DNA of 64,000 nucleotides from Chrysogorgia sp. JL179-B06 (GCA_035772405.1 JAYKKM010000452.1:2557501-2621500); one strand, 5' to 3'. Positions 8,400 through 17,445 are shown, counted from the first letter of the stretch. The notes: a model not told the origin generated them from the letters alone. Program-made: numbers and translations.

Positions 8400-8999
8400 T
8401 TATTGCGGAATAACAACTTCGTGACTGTATGGATAGCGCAGTGAGATTTCGAGTCTAGCGTACTTATGATTTTTTAATGCGGTCACAATCGCCGACGCTT
8501 CCTCTTTGCTAATGTGTCCAAGGTAATCGTCAATAACAACCTTCATATCACTTCTGCTCGGACAGTAGAAACAAACAAGCTTACTAATGTTTTCTCTATA
8601 CGGTTTCGCGATTGACGTCAGTTGTTGTGTGATGACAATAACGCTCAACATAAAATGTCGCGCACTAAAAGCCAACTTGACCAATTCACTAGTCCTATTC
8701 TTGACATCTTGAGAACTTGCACAGTCGTCTAACACAATTAGAGTGTTAGTGCCTTTAAAAATGTTTGTTACACACTTGAGAACAGCGTCGACATTGTCCT
8801 GTGTGCAGTCTATCGCTAACACGTCAGGGTCACGCACATATTTCCAATCTTGATACGCTTTGTTCCACTCGAAAGTAGGGCAAATCAACACAATGTAGTC
8901 AAATTCACCACGATACTCAGATTCCAATGTCTCCAGCAAATAATGCGTCTTACCACAAGCTGTCATACCAACGATTAACGCGTTAAACGGAGTCTCCAT
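8400..8999 (-). CDS. E2 genome-packaging ATPase (FtsK-HerA/A32-like)
   Basis: 199 residues. The Walker A motif is GMTACGKT at residues 11-18 and Walker B is LIVLDD at 87-92, followed by a Gln/Ser-rich sensor region (VIVITQQLTSI). Size and motif spacing match the packaging ATPases of Polintons, adintoviruses and virophages, which drive viral DNA into preformed capsids by ATP hydrolysis. It lies between the small 95-aa gene and the major capsid gene, 15 bp from the latter. A conserved AAACGTGAGTTAATG block overlaps its start codon. The gene looks intact. Confidence 0.88.
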   Translation of the reverse strand: METPFNALIVGMTACGKTHYLLETLESEYRGEFDYIVLICPTFEWNKAYQDWKYVRDPDVLAIDCTQDNVDAVLKCVTNIFKGTNTLIVLDDCASSQDVKNRTSELVKLAFSARHFMLSVIVITQQLTSIAKPYRENISKLVCFYCPSRSDMKVVIDDYLGHISKEEASAIVTALKNHKYARLEISLRYPYSHEVVIPQ

Positions 9000-9011
9000 T
9001 AACTCACGTTT
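8997..9011 (-). promoter_or_regulatory. GTGAG motif at the ATPase start
   Basis: On the minus strand AAACGTGAGTTAATG spans the ATPase ATG. Close relatives precede the two paralogous membrane-protein genes (11672-11686 and 12795-12809). Possibly a promoter or initiator shared by structural genes. Confidence 0.45.
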
Positions 9012-9014
9012 GAT

Positions 9015-10253
9015 TTAATACTGGATTGACTGCAGCCCATTGTTCATGAAGTTGACCAGCCCGTCACTCATCACAAACACCCTGCACATGACATTTGCAG
9101 TCGTCGCTTTTTTAGTGATCTCAAGAAGCACGCCAGATTGTGTGTTCACAATTTTTTTACCAGTGGCGACGTTGTAATTATCTTGGACGCTCCTCAAGTC
9201 GATGACCAACGCAAAACCATCTTTATAGAACTTCTGCATGGTCATGAACTGAGCGTGTTCTTCACTCAACCCAAACAATCGTTTCGCTTCTGCGTAGAAC
9301 TTTGACTTTGGGATGCCTTGTGAGTACACACTATTTGGTACACCTTCAATTGTGACTCTAACACTCTCGATATTTGGGAAAAGAAACTCCTCGCTGTCTG
9401 CTCGCACCTTATTCGTGAATAGCAACACAATTGCCTTCATGCTTTTTCTTGGTAGATTAATGTTTTCGTTCACAATGGTCGTGCCTTTGTCCCACTCAGT
9501 GGTTTTCATCAACGTGACGTGCTCGTATGACAAACTACGGCCACTCGCGTAGCCCGACGCTATTTCGTCAGAGAGCTCCTGGTTATCGATCGTTTCATAC
9601 TCGAGCTCGAGGTTCTCCAGAGTGTATCCACCTACACTTTCATTGGATTGCGCCACCATGATGTCTGCGGCCTTCGGAAGTGTGATCACATACTGCAAGT
9701 TGTTGTTCATGCTAAAAGGGGCGTACAACCCGTGGTCATTCATGATCTTGCCAAGCTTTATCCGCTGTTTCGTCCCAATCACACCAAACATCAGTGCATC
9801 ACTAACCTTAGCGACGTTCCCACTTGTCGCGCCACTGTCATCCTTAGAAATTAACTTTCTCAAGTTCTCACCACCAATGCCGTAGTCAATCATTTGGTCT
9901 CGCGCAGTAACACTTTCCCAAAGGTCACGATAAACACCAGTGTAATTTTCCCCATTGTTGTCGTACACAGTTTCCCCAGCTAGTCTCACAACAAGCTTCT
10001 CAACCAACAACTTGCTCACATTATTCAAGAACCAACTTTTATCGTTCGCGTTTTTAAAGTCGAACACTAGACCCAACGATCCAGGCACCAAACAGCTGCT
10101 AACCTTAAGCTTCGGTATGTCAATGTAGAGTTCCTCACCAGGACTGACCTTATTAGGGTTCAACGTGATCACATGCTGTGTTCTCGCCCCTTTTATGACA
10201 CCCATGGTCGCTCGTCTAAAACCAGGACTCAACTCTGCTGACGTGACGTTCAT
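9015..10253 (-). CDS. E2 major capsid protein (double jelly-roll type)
   Basis: 412 residues starting MNVTSAELSPGFRRATMGVI. Length, beta-strand-rich composition and motifs such as KVSPGEELYIDIPKLKV, FKNANDKSWFLNNVSKLLV, RLAGETVYDN and LENLELEYETI resemble the major capsid proteins of cnidarian-type Polintons, which form the icosahedral shell through trimeric double jelly rolls. It sits beside the packaging ATPase, as in other Polintons. The frame is intact. The fold is inferred from resemblance and context; a structure prediction would be decisive. Confidence 0.8.
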   Translation of the reverse strand: MNVTSAELSPGFRRATMGVIKGARTQHVITLNPNKVSPGEELYIDIPKLKVSSCLVPGSLGLVFDFKNANDKSWFLNNVSKLLVEKLVVRLAGETVYDNNGENYTGVYRDLWESVTARDQMIDYGIGGENLRKLISKDDSGATSGNVAKVSDALMFGVIGTKQRIKLGKIMNDHGLYAPFSMNNNLQYVITLPKAADIMVAQSNESVGGYTLENLELEYETIDNQELSDEIASGYASGRSLSYEHVTLMKTTEWDKGTTIVNENINLPRKSMKAIVLLFTNKVRADSEEFLFPNIESVRVTIEGVPNSVYSQGIPKSKFYAEAKRLFGLSEEHAQFMTMQKFYKDGFALVIDLRSVQDNYNVATGKKIVNTQSGVLLEITKKATTANVMCRVFVMSDGLVNFMNNGLQSIQY

Positions 10254-10275
10254 ATACTTTACATATGTTTTATCA

Positions 10276-11667
10276 CTACCGTTTTAGCTTGTAATAATCA
10301 TACACAAACCATGCAAGTACCACCGCAAGTACCCACAGATTTTGAGCTAACCATGCGAGACCCTTCGCACCCAACGTCAACGCGTTGTAAACTAAATTAG
10401 CCAACCCAACAGCCCATGGACCCATCTTCGTTATCGCGTTCTTAACAGCTTGTGCGAACGACCTCGTAGCCATAGCGCCTTTCATAACAGCAGATCTCCC
10501 AGCGATAATAATAGTTGTTATAATTCCAGCCATTGAGATTGCCACAGCGCTCAACCCAACCATATTTTCTTTAGCCCATTTCTTGAACCTCTGCAACCTG
10601 TCAATGTCGATCTCTTGTTGCTCTCTAACCTCTTCTGTTTGTCGCTGTCCTAGGGTTCTGTCTCGCGCTTCTTCAAGCCCTACAATACGCTCTCTCAATC
10701 CAAAGATAACGCTTTCGTCGTCTTCACCGTCTAGTTCGTCTGACGTTCTATTTATCGCTTCTTGAAAATGGTCTGCCTGCGTTTGCAGTGCGCCATCGTC
10801 ACCCACTCTTGACTCGGGCACTACACTATCGCTTGGATTAAGCACACCACCCAGTTCACGGTTCTCGTTTGGTGTTAGCCCATGTATATCGGCATAGTCC
10901 ACTTTTGTTTCAATCACTGGGAAGCTATCTGGGACTACTTCTGTTGTGACAGCTGTTGTTTCTGTACTCTCAGGGATTTGACTAATTAACTGTTTGAACT
11001 GCTCAATAGCCTTTTTACTATTGTTATCTTTACTGTAGACCAAACCTTTTTTCCCAGGTATTAGAACTCGTTTAGGTTTCTCATACTTACCATCTTTGCT
11101 CATCGGTTTGAAAAGAATAGACCCTGAGCCCGTCGCGTACGACCTGTTGACTATTTTCCTTGACACACCATCTTGACCGAGTTTTTTTTTATACAACCTA
11201 TGTATTTTCTTATCTATTAGCTTGATTCTTTTTACTTCGTTTTTTACTGACTCTTTGTCGCGATCTTTTAGTTCACCAAGTCTTCTCTCAATTTCTCCAA
11301 AAGCTATATTGAAACTTATGTCTTTGACGTCACCATATGCTGCTTCCTTCATGACGATCTCCACTGTTGGGACTTCTATGTTGGTTTCCCCTATTGTCAC
11401 CGTCTCACCATCGTCAGTGTCGATAAATGACGTCTCTTTTTCTCGAAACCTTCTCTCTTGCTCGTCCTGAAATCTGTCTATTCTCTCAGACAATCTCTTA
11501 TACTCAACACGCTCAGCGTTTGGCATGTCACCGCTGACATACTTATTGTCAAGTAGATTGTAAGCTCGAGTATCACTTTCAAGTTCATCATTTAATTGAT
11601 CATTAGTGTAAGCTCTACTAAGGTTCTCCATCTCGATCTCGTCAAAACCTTCCCCACCTTCAGCCAT
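10276..11667 (-). CDS. E2 virion-type membrane protein A (463 aa)
   Basis: A charged N-terminal two-thirds (acidic, Glu/Arg-rich, predicted helical; MAEGGEGFDEIEMENLS) is followed by a central linker. The C-terminus is hydrophobic: MVGLSAVAISMAGIITTIII, a Gly/Ala helix region (RSFAQAVKNAITKMGPWAVG) and a last segment NLWVLAVVLAWFVYDYY. It is paralogous to the next gene (11807-12790). Its position between capsid and integrase suggests a minor virion or membrane-active protein (inference). GTGAGCTAATG precedes the start. Confidence 0.65.
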   Translation of the reverse strand: MAEGGEGFDEIEMENLSRAYTNDQLNDELESDTRAYNLLDNKYVSGDMPNAERVEYKRLSERIDRFQDEQERRFREKETSFIDTDDGETVTIGETNIEVPTVEIVMKEAAYGDVKDISFNIAFGEIERRLGELKDRDKESVKNEVKRIKLIDKKIHRLYKKKLGQDGVSRKIVNRSYATGSGSILFKPMSKDGKYEKPKRVLIPGKKGLVYSKDNNSKKAIEQFKQLISQIPESTETTAVTTEVVPDSFPVIETKVDYADIHGLTPNENRELGGVLNPSDSVVPESRVGDDGALQTQADHFQEAINRTSDELDGEDDESVIFGLRERIVGLEEARDRTLGQRQTEEVREQQEIDIDRLQRFKKWAKENMVGLSAVAISMAGIITTIIIAGRSAVMKGAMATRSFAQAVKNAITKMGPWAVGLANLVYNALTLGAKGLAWLAQNLWVLAVVLAWFVYDYYKLKR

Positions 11668-11671
11668 GTTA

Positions 11672-11686
11672 CATTAGCTCACGTTT
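11672..11686 (-). promoter_or_regulatory. GTGAG motif upstream of membrane protein A
   Basis: AAACGTGAGCTAATG on the minus strand ends 4 bases before the ATG. The surrounding 35 bases (AGAAAGTGATACTCAAAACG) are also shared with the upstream region of paralogue B. Confidence 0.45.
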
Positions 11687-11727
11687 TGAGTATCACTTTC
11701 TGATATCCACGAATCACGTTTTTGCTT

Positions 11728-12790
11728 TTAGTTTAAATAATTGTACGCAAGCCACGCGAATGTCACCGCAAACACCCACAGATTTTGAGCTAACCAAGCG
11801 AGACCCTTAATTTGCGCCTGTCACCAGCGCGTCATAAACTAAGTTCGCCAATCCAACAGCCCATGGACCCATCCTCATTATCGCGTTTTTAACAGTCTGT
11901 GCAAACGACCTCGTGACCATAGCGCCTTTCATAACATTGGACCTACCAGCGATAATAATAGTCGTTATAATCGCAGCTATTGCAATCGCTAAAGCGCTAA
12001 ACCCAACCATATTTTCTCTAGCCCATTTCTTGAACTTTTGCAACCTGTCAATGTCGACTTCTTGTTGCTCTCTAACCCCCTCTATTTCCCACTGTTCTAA
12101 GACTTTGTCTCTAGCCTCTTCAAGTCCAACCACTCTTTCAAACAAACCAGCGTACTCTCGCTCTTCGTCAGGCGTGAGACCACTTTGGTTAGCTTTTCTA
12201 TCAAGCTCCGCCAATCTTTCGTTCGCTTCATTTATCAAGTCTCGATAGTGATCCGCTTCTATTTGCAACGCACCAGTGTCACCTATTCTCGACTCACGCA
12301 GCACATTCTCGCTTGGATTGAGCGCGCTATCCAACTCACGGTTCTCGATTGGTGTTAGCCCAGGTATGTCGACGTACTCCGCGTGTGTGGTGTCTAACGA
12401 TGGTACACTCCTCACAACGTCTTCACGATCTTTTGCATTGTCAATAGTCTGCATTGCGAGATCACTAAAAAGCCTCTCCACACGTTGGGGCACTCCTCCA
12501 CCACTCCTCGCGGTGTCTTCACGATCTTTTGCGTTGTCGTTAGCCCACGTTGTGGGATCACTAAAAAACCTCCTCATGCGTTGATGAAGTCTTCTATTAC
12601 GTTCGCCTTTTAGCCCACTCATCACTTTAATTAGTCTAGCTCTCCTAAACATTGAGGCGTTTGGATCACCCCCAATTAGTTTGCCTTCTTGAATGGCTTT
12701 TTCGTAACTATTCTCTAGTTCGTCGTCAGTAACATATTTGTATTCGTCAGATCTCTCCACCTCAAGGTCGTCGAAGCCACCTTCGGCCAT
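11728..12790 (-). CDS. E2 virion-type membrane protein B, paralogue with frameshifted C-terminus
   Basis: It starts MAEGGFDDLEVERSDEY at 12790 and keeps the paralogue's C-terminal pattern (FKKWARENMVGFSALAIAIA, RSFAQTVKNAIMRMGPWAVG). The frame ends at 11807 after VTGAN, but the homologous tail of protein A (GLAW, AQNLW and a final hydrophobic segment) is still readable in another frame down to 11728. An insertion of about four bases near 11811 explains the break, so the last membrane segment is lost. A tandem duplication produced genes A and B. Its start follows the integrase stop by only 6 bp. Confidence 0.65.
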
Positions 12791-12794
12791 ATTA

Positions 12795-12809
12795 CACTAG
12801 CTCACATTT
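12795..12809 (-). promoter_or_regulatory. GTGAG motif upstream of membrane protein B
   Basis: AAATGTGAGCTAGTG on the minus strand lies just upstream of the ATG at 12790 and overlaps the 3' end of the integrase gene. One base in the core differs from the copy before gene A. Confidence 0.45.
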
Positions 12810-13909
12810 TGAATATCGCTTTCTGGTATCCACGAATTATGTTTGCTCTCATAACCCAACCATTTGACCAGCGCCATCTTCTCCCCTCTGACTTTCTTTC
12901 TTTTCAACACCTTTTCAACTCTGTACACATCGCCACCATGTTTCTTATTGACCAGCGATAATTCCTGTTCATAAAATTTACCAATAATCTGTTCACCGCT
13001 TATGTCCTCAATTTCATACACATTCGGATCACCACGAATAACCTTTACCACTTTAAACAGCTCTTCAGTGAAGTTGGCTTCATAGCCCTTTGTGAACACA
13101 CTCTTGTATTTACTAATTCTCACTGACTCACCAACTCTAAACTTTGGCAATGGGTTGTCTGCAAAATGATGGCCAAACAAAGTGGTCCACACTTCACCCT
13201 CATTTGACTTACTGACATCCTTTGGCTTCATCATAATGCTTCGATTCACATTGCTATTGTAATTGCTCACAAACTGACCCAAAACGCCAATCCATTTGTA
13301 AGTTCCACGGGTGTAAAAGTACTTCCACATAATGCTCTTCAGACTTCTATTAAAACGCTCGACAACAGCAGCCTTTTTATCGCTCTTAGTGCTGAAATAT
13401 TTAACGTCGCGTTCTTTCAGCAAACTTCTTACACCAACGTTGTAGAACTCAAGTCCATCATCAAATTGTGCTAACTTAGGTGTGGTCCCATACCGATCTT
13501 TAAAATCACTCAACAACTTTCTAACAGCCTCAGTCATGCTCTTAGTGTCTTTTCTATAAACTGCGATGCCAAAAGCGTATCTACTCAATATTTCAATACC
13601 TGTCAATATCCAATAATAACCGCCATTCTGTTTTGAATACTTACTCATGTCCACTAAGTCCATTTGGAGCTCTTCACCAAGAAACCCAACGAAGGTAGCA
13701 CGGAACTTGTGTCTCCTCACAATGGGTTTGTACCTAGTGTAAGTGTCCTGCGCTGTCAACCATTCTTTCACTGTTTTTCTAGTTACTTTCAATCCGTCTC
13801 CCAATGCACTTTGATACAACCTCTCTGCACCACTGTACCCTGTCTTGGGACTATAATAGATGTCTCGCAACCCTTGTTCTGTTTCCACACCAAGCTCCAT
13901 ATAATTCAC
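12797..13909 (-). CDS. E2 retroviral-type integrase (DDE) with chromodomain
   Basis: 370 residues. The catalytic core shows Asp in QMDLVDMSKYS (D84), Asp in AQFDDGLEFYN (D150/151) and Glu in KKAAVVERFNRSLK (E184), the DD(35)E arrangement of retroviral, Ty3 and Polinton integrases. An N-terminal helical part precedes it and an SH3-like region follows. The C-terminus (about 328-368) is a chromodomain (YRVEKVLKRKK, ALVKWLGYESKHNSWIPESD) that probably directs insertion to chromatin marks. The enzyme would process the AG-starting ends and make the 6-bp duplication seen here. It overlaps the penton gene by 4 bp. Frame intact. Confidence 0.92.
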   Translation of the reverse strand: MNYMELGVETEQGLRDIYYSPKTGYSGAERLYQSALGDGLKVTRKTVKEWLTAQDTYTRYKPIVRRHKFRATFVGFLGEELQMDLVDMSKYSKQNGGYYWILTGIEILSRYAFGIAVYRKDTKSMTEAVRKLLSDFKDRYGTTPKLAQFDDGLEFYNVGVRSLLKERDVKYFSTKSDKKAAVVERFNRSLKSIMWKYFYTRGTYKWIGVLGQFVSNYNSNVNRSIMMKPKDVSKSNEGEVWTTLFGHHFADNPLPKFRVGESVRISKYKSVFTKGYEANFTEELFKVVKVIRGDPNVYEIEDISGEQIIGKFYEQELSLVNKKHGGDVYRVEKVLKRKKVRGEKMALVKWLGYESKHNSWIPESDIQNVS

Positions 13910-14607
13910 ACAATATACAGTTCCAATAGCACCGCGCCAATTTTGAGACCACCGTTATTTGGTTTGACGCGAAACGTCATACTTGAGTAAACACCTTTTT
14001 TAATACTCACCTTGGACTCAATGTCCACATGACGTTGCACTGACCCCTTCAAAGACTGCTCGGTGGGTATTGGTAACGTTGTGATCACATCACTGCGCTT
14101 CCCATCAATACCCACATTGCTCTCCGTCTCAACAACGTCACACGAAACTTCTACGTACTTCAGACCTCTGTACATGTCGACCTCGTTTGGGCTAGTGTGC
14201 CACTGTGAGTCATTCTGAATCACCTCACCCCTCGCGAAACCAAGTAGAGGCCCAATGGTGTCTAACACAGCTGAGCTACTAACCTTAACCCTACACTTGC
14301 CTGTGGGCGTCAGTTTCTCTATCTCGAGACTTACCTTACGCTCGTTAGACTCATGTTTCAAGACTTTGACCAATGCGTCGAAACTAAAGTACCCTTCACC
14401 CACTTTAATTTTTTTAAAAGAGCCAACCCTAGAGTCATCCAACGTGAAGACCTGAATGCTGTCGTCATTTGTTGTGTTATGGTAGTCCCAAAACACAGTG
14501 GCTGTCTTGACCACAACGCGTGGGTTATCATGTATGACCATCATCGCGTTGTCAAATGACACAACTTTTTCCGCACCCTCAATAAATACCGTCAACTTTC
14601 GCGTCAT
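13906..14607 (-). CDS. E2 penton-like minor capsid protein (single jelly-roll type)
   Basis: 233 residues from the ATG at 14607 (MTRKLTVFIEG); an in-frame ATG farther upstream at 14664 would add 19 residues. The start at 14607 is preferred because the upstream part overlaps the rightward gene. The C-terminal half (LKYVEVSCDVVETESNVG, then a run ending KIGAVLLELYIV) matches the strand pattern of Polinton penton proteins, which close the capsid vertices. It is the 5'-most gene of the leftward cluster, and the divergent promoter region with the next gene is only ~20 bp (TATATTATATG). Confidence 0.7.
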   Translation of the reverse strand: MTRKLTVFIEGAEKVVSFDNAMMVIHDNPRVVVKTATVFWDYHNTTNDDSIQVFTLDDSRVGSFKKIKVGEGYFSFDALVKVLKHESNERKVSLEIEKLTPTGKCRVKVSSSAVLDTIGPLLGFARGEVIQNDSQWHTSPNEVDMYRGLKYVEVSCDVVETESNVGIDGKRSDVITTLPIPTEQSLKGSVQRHVDIESKVSIKKGVYSSMTFRVKPNNGGLKIGAVLLELYIV

Positions 14608-14628
14608 GTATAACATACAGTATATTAT
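14608..14628. promoter_or_regulatory. Minimal divergent promoter between the two E2 arms
   Basis: Only about 21 bases separate the leftward ATG (14607) from the first rightward ATG (14629). They contain TATATTATAT, AT-rich on both strands. Such a short gap implies very short leaders or promoters that overlap coding sequence. Confidence 0.4.
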
Positions 14629-16112
14629 ATGCAGAAAGCCCTTCACGACTACTATGGAAAGCACTACGAACGCGCTATGCTAACACATCGAAGGCCACAC
14701 ACGACGCAAAGGCAGACCTCATCAAAAAGTACCCTCACGCTACGTTAAGCAAATTCGAGTTCTATCCAAATATTTTGCAAGACGGTGAGATCATGAGTGT
14801 CGACGTGTATTTCAGAAACAACGACATCCTCAGCACAGACATAACCAGCGCAACCTTCAAAAATGATAAAAACATGTGGAAGTGGCTACACAATAGCAAG
14901 TTCCCAATAATATGGCAAGGCAATGGAACTATCCAACCACTACCAAAAGGTCATAAGAACCACTGGGGACTTTGGGATGGCTACCCAACGGAAAATGTGT
15001 TAAATTACCCAGTGAACAACTTTAAAGTTTTCGTTAACCAAAATAGCTACTTCATGTCAAAGCTACCAACCTTACAAATCACCACGTCAAAGACAAAATC
15101 AGAGTGGGATGACAACGAATCTTACTATCGTGTTGTGTTTGCGACGTATTGTGCGAGTTTCTGTTGTGGAGTGTCGTTGCAACATTTATCAGTGTCACAA
15201 GAAGTTCACCCCGTGGTCACAAGTGTGATGAGATTTCATTTGTACTTCACCATTAGGAGACTTCTGAGAAGAATGGAAGGTGGTGAGACCATGAAATCAA
15301 TAAGTAGAGAATTTAACGCTTCCGAATTGTATGGCAAGATTTCCAAGATTCCCAGAAGGCACTACTACCAGAATAAAGTCCTGAGCGATGGCACTTTAGG
15401 CGAATCCAGAGTGTACACACTCAACGACGTTCGGAACGATTATAAACGATACATCGCGCGATTGTCAGACGGCTTTACCAACATTGGGTTGCAATATCTA
15501 AACCAGAGCATAGAAGCCTTTGTGTACTCCACACTTGGTGCGCAAGCGAGAACACGTGTGTCAGTCGTTGGTGGTTCTGCAGGAAGTCTAGAGACCCAAC
15601 AAGAATTCCGCAAGTTGTTTTCTGACAGTGTTGTACAGTATGACGTATCGACATGGATTCTCAACATGAATAAATCGATTAGAGACACCAACGTTGTCCA
15701 AAATCTTGCAGTGTCGCCAAGTACGTGGTTAATGCCAAGTAACCTAGTGATTCTCAAGAATAAAATCGCTGGGTACAACAACTTATTAAAGATTGCCACA
15801 GAGTCCATGAAATTTGGGGTGAACACTCGCTTGAATGCAACAACACCAACAATTACGGCTAAAAAAGTCCACCAAGAAAATGTGGTGACTCACTCATTAG
15901 TAGTACCAACAACCGTGAAGAAAAAAGCTCACCAAGAAAATGCGACGGCGCCAACTAATCTCGTGGCTAAAAAAGTTTACCAAGAAAGTGCGGAACCACT
16001 TCCCATGAGAAAAGCAGTGGCCACAAGTAAGTCAGACACGACAACGTTGGCGATAATCTTAGGGTTCTCAGCAGTCTCTGGCTATCTACTAACCAAATAC
16101 ACCTTCAGGTAG
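14629..16112 (+). CDS. E2 unknown membrane-anchored protein, apparent frameshift near the start
   Basis: Not recognised. The long frame runs to 16112; its first ATG is at 14793 (439 aa). A protein-like frame extends further upstream without an ATG (ADLIKKYPHATLSKFEFYPN). It lines up with a short ATG-initiated frame at 14629 if one base was lost near 14677, so the intact gene probably began at 14629. The C-terminal part has a repeated KK(V/A)(H/Y)QE(N/S) motif three times (residues ~355-410) and then a membrane segment (TLAIILGFSAVSGYLLTKY). It lies beside the fiber-like gene with a 2-bp gap, which suggests a virion protein. Confidence 0.6.
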
Positions 16113-16114
16113 TA

Positions 16115-17065
16115 ATGAGTCTAAACTATGGGTATGAGTCTGACGACCCTCACGATAAAATACTAAAGAGAACGAAAAGACATCTGGACGAAGATCCCAA
16201 ATTAAGTGTGACCGGTGGAAGGATGTCTGGACTAATAGACATGCAAGGCTCAGCGATAAAAAACGTAGCAGACCCAGTCGATGACTCAGACGCCACCAAT
16301 AAAAGAACTCTAGAGCAATTGCTATCAGGTTTCCTCAAGAGTCAGTCATATAATCTTGTGCTCGACTTCAACGTTAGCACACACGCCTTGAAAAACGTGG
16401 AATTTCACACCAATGGTTCAAACAAAGTGAAAGCCATTGGTGAAACAAGTAAATTAGTGCAAAACAACCCAACCTATGGTCCTATTGTTGGCGTTAACAG
16501 TGCAAGCCAAAGTTTTCTATCCCCTGTGTTAGCACCACTCCCACTTGAGTCAGGTCTTCATTTTAATTGCCCCAGTATGCAATGGTGTGACCTCTCCATT
16601 TTTGTCGTAGTGAGGTTACCAATGAGAACCGCTGGATCAAATTGGGAGACAATTATATCAAACGACGACGGTCAGTGGGATAAGTTCATAGGGTACAAGA
16701 CTGGTATGACTAATGGGCTCGCGTATGGTGGCAGCAACCCAGCAATGGAGAGCATATGCACTATTCCAAGTAGCATTGACATAAGTAAAATGCATATGAT
16801 ATCAATACACTGGCAAATGAGCAATTCGCACGTCAGAGTCAACAACGTCAAGTCAACCGATTCAGACTTCGTAGCAAATATGAAAAAGATAGGCACACCC
16901 TATGGAACAATTTTTGGAATACACCGACCAAGAATACCACTCGCACCTTATGCGTACCCATCATTGATAGAATTCTACGGTGTGAAAATTGTGAGTGGTT
17001 ACATGACGAACCGAGACATCATAATCATGGGTGGAGAAATGATGAAGGAATATGGTATAAAGTAA
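16115..17065 (+). CDS. E2 fiber-like attachment protein
   Basis: 316 residues. After a charged N-terminus comes a motif seen in phage and large-virus fiber shafts: MSGLIDMQGSAIKNVADPV, then DSDATNKRTLEQLL (residues ~37-70). The rest is beta-rich with a laminin-G/concanavalin-like feel (DLSIFVVVRLPM, WETIISND, MISIHWQMS, FYGVKIVSGYM). Such proteins are usually trimeric fibers or host-binding decorations on virions. The identification rests on the shaft motif; the lectin-like domain is inference. It sits directly between the unknown membrane-anchored gene and the myristoylated small gene. Confidence 0.55.
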   Translation: MSLNYGYESDDPHDKILKRTKRHLDEDPKLSVTGGRMSGLIDMQGSAIKNVADPVDDSDATNKRTLEQLLSGFLKSQSYNLVLDFNVSTHALKNVEFHTNGSNKVKAIGETSKLVQNNPTYGPIVGVNSASQSFLSPVLAPLPLESGLHFNCPSMQWCDLSIFVVVRLPMRTAGSNWETIISNDDGQWDKFIGYKTGMTNGLAYGGSNPAMESICTIPSSIDISKMHMISIHWQMSNSHVRVNNVKSTDSDFVANMKKIGTPYGTIFGIHRPRIPLAPYAYPSLIEFYGVKIVSGYMTNRDIIIMGGEMMKEYGIK

Positions 17066-17272
17066 ATGGGAGCGTGTTTTTCGAAACCCCACGAAATATA
17101 TAAGATAAATAAGACGACTGATCACATGTTCAAAGCTGGTGGATCATTTGGTCGCGGTGACGTTACTCTCGAGCTCCACGCTGAGATTGGTATGAGGTCT
17201 AAAAAGACTTATGGCGAACCTATTATGTTACATGAGTCAGACACTGTGGGAGTGGTGGGAGACGTGACCTAA
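17066..17272 (+). CDS. E2 predicted N-myristoylated small protein (68 aa)
   Basis: It begins MGACFSKP, a textbook N-myristoylation signal (Gly2, Ser6, Lys7) with a nearby Cys that could be palmitoylated. The remainder is short and mixed (GGSFGRGDVTLELHAEIG) and resembles no family I know. The ATG follows the fiber-gene stop with no gap. Membrane attachment is predicted. A role in envelopment or membrane penetration would be speculation. Confidence 0.6.
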   Translation: MGACFSKPHEIYKINKTTDHMFKAGGSFGRGDVTLELHAEIGMRSKKTYGEPIMLHESDTVGVVGDVT

Positions 17273-17278
17273 GTTATA

Positions 17279-17419
17279 ATGGGTTGGCTTAGAAAACTGG
17301 CTCGTAACATTAGAAACTTTTTCAGACGACGTAGAAAACCGAGGACTAATAAAACACACCTGATGCATTGGTACACAACAAACCAGATCTATAAAAAACC
17401 CAACACCCACGTCGAATAG
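17279..17419 (+). CDS. E2 arginine-rich mini-protein (46 aa)
   Basis: The short frame starts MGWLRKLARNIRNFFRRRRK and ends at TAG 17417-17419. The N-terminal 15 residues form an amphipathic basic helix, followed by an Arg cluster. It lies 6 bp after the myristoylated-protein stop in the same orientation. Size and charge recall small DNA-condensing or membrane-active virion peptides such as those of adenoviruses, but there is no sequence proof. Confidence 0.5.
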   Translation: MGWLRKLARNIRNFFRRRRKPRTNKTHLMHWYTTNQIYKKPNTHVE

Positions 17420-17445
17420 TTTTTTTTGTGGGAGACTATATAGTG

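Noticed and set aside
9313..9885. Plus-strand frames across the major capsid gene
   Set aside because: Antisense shadows of a strongly supported minus-strand gene.
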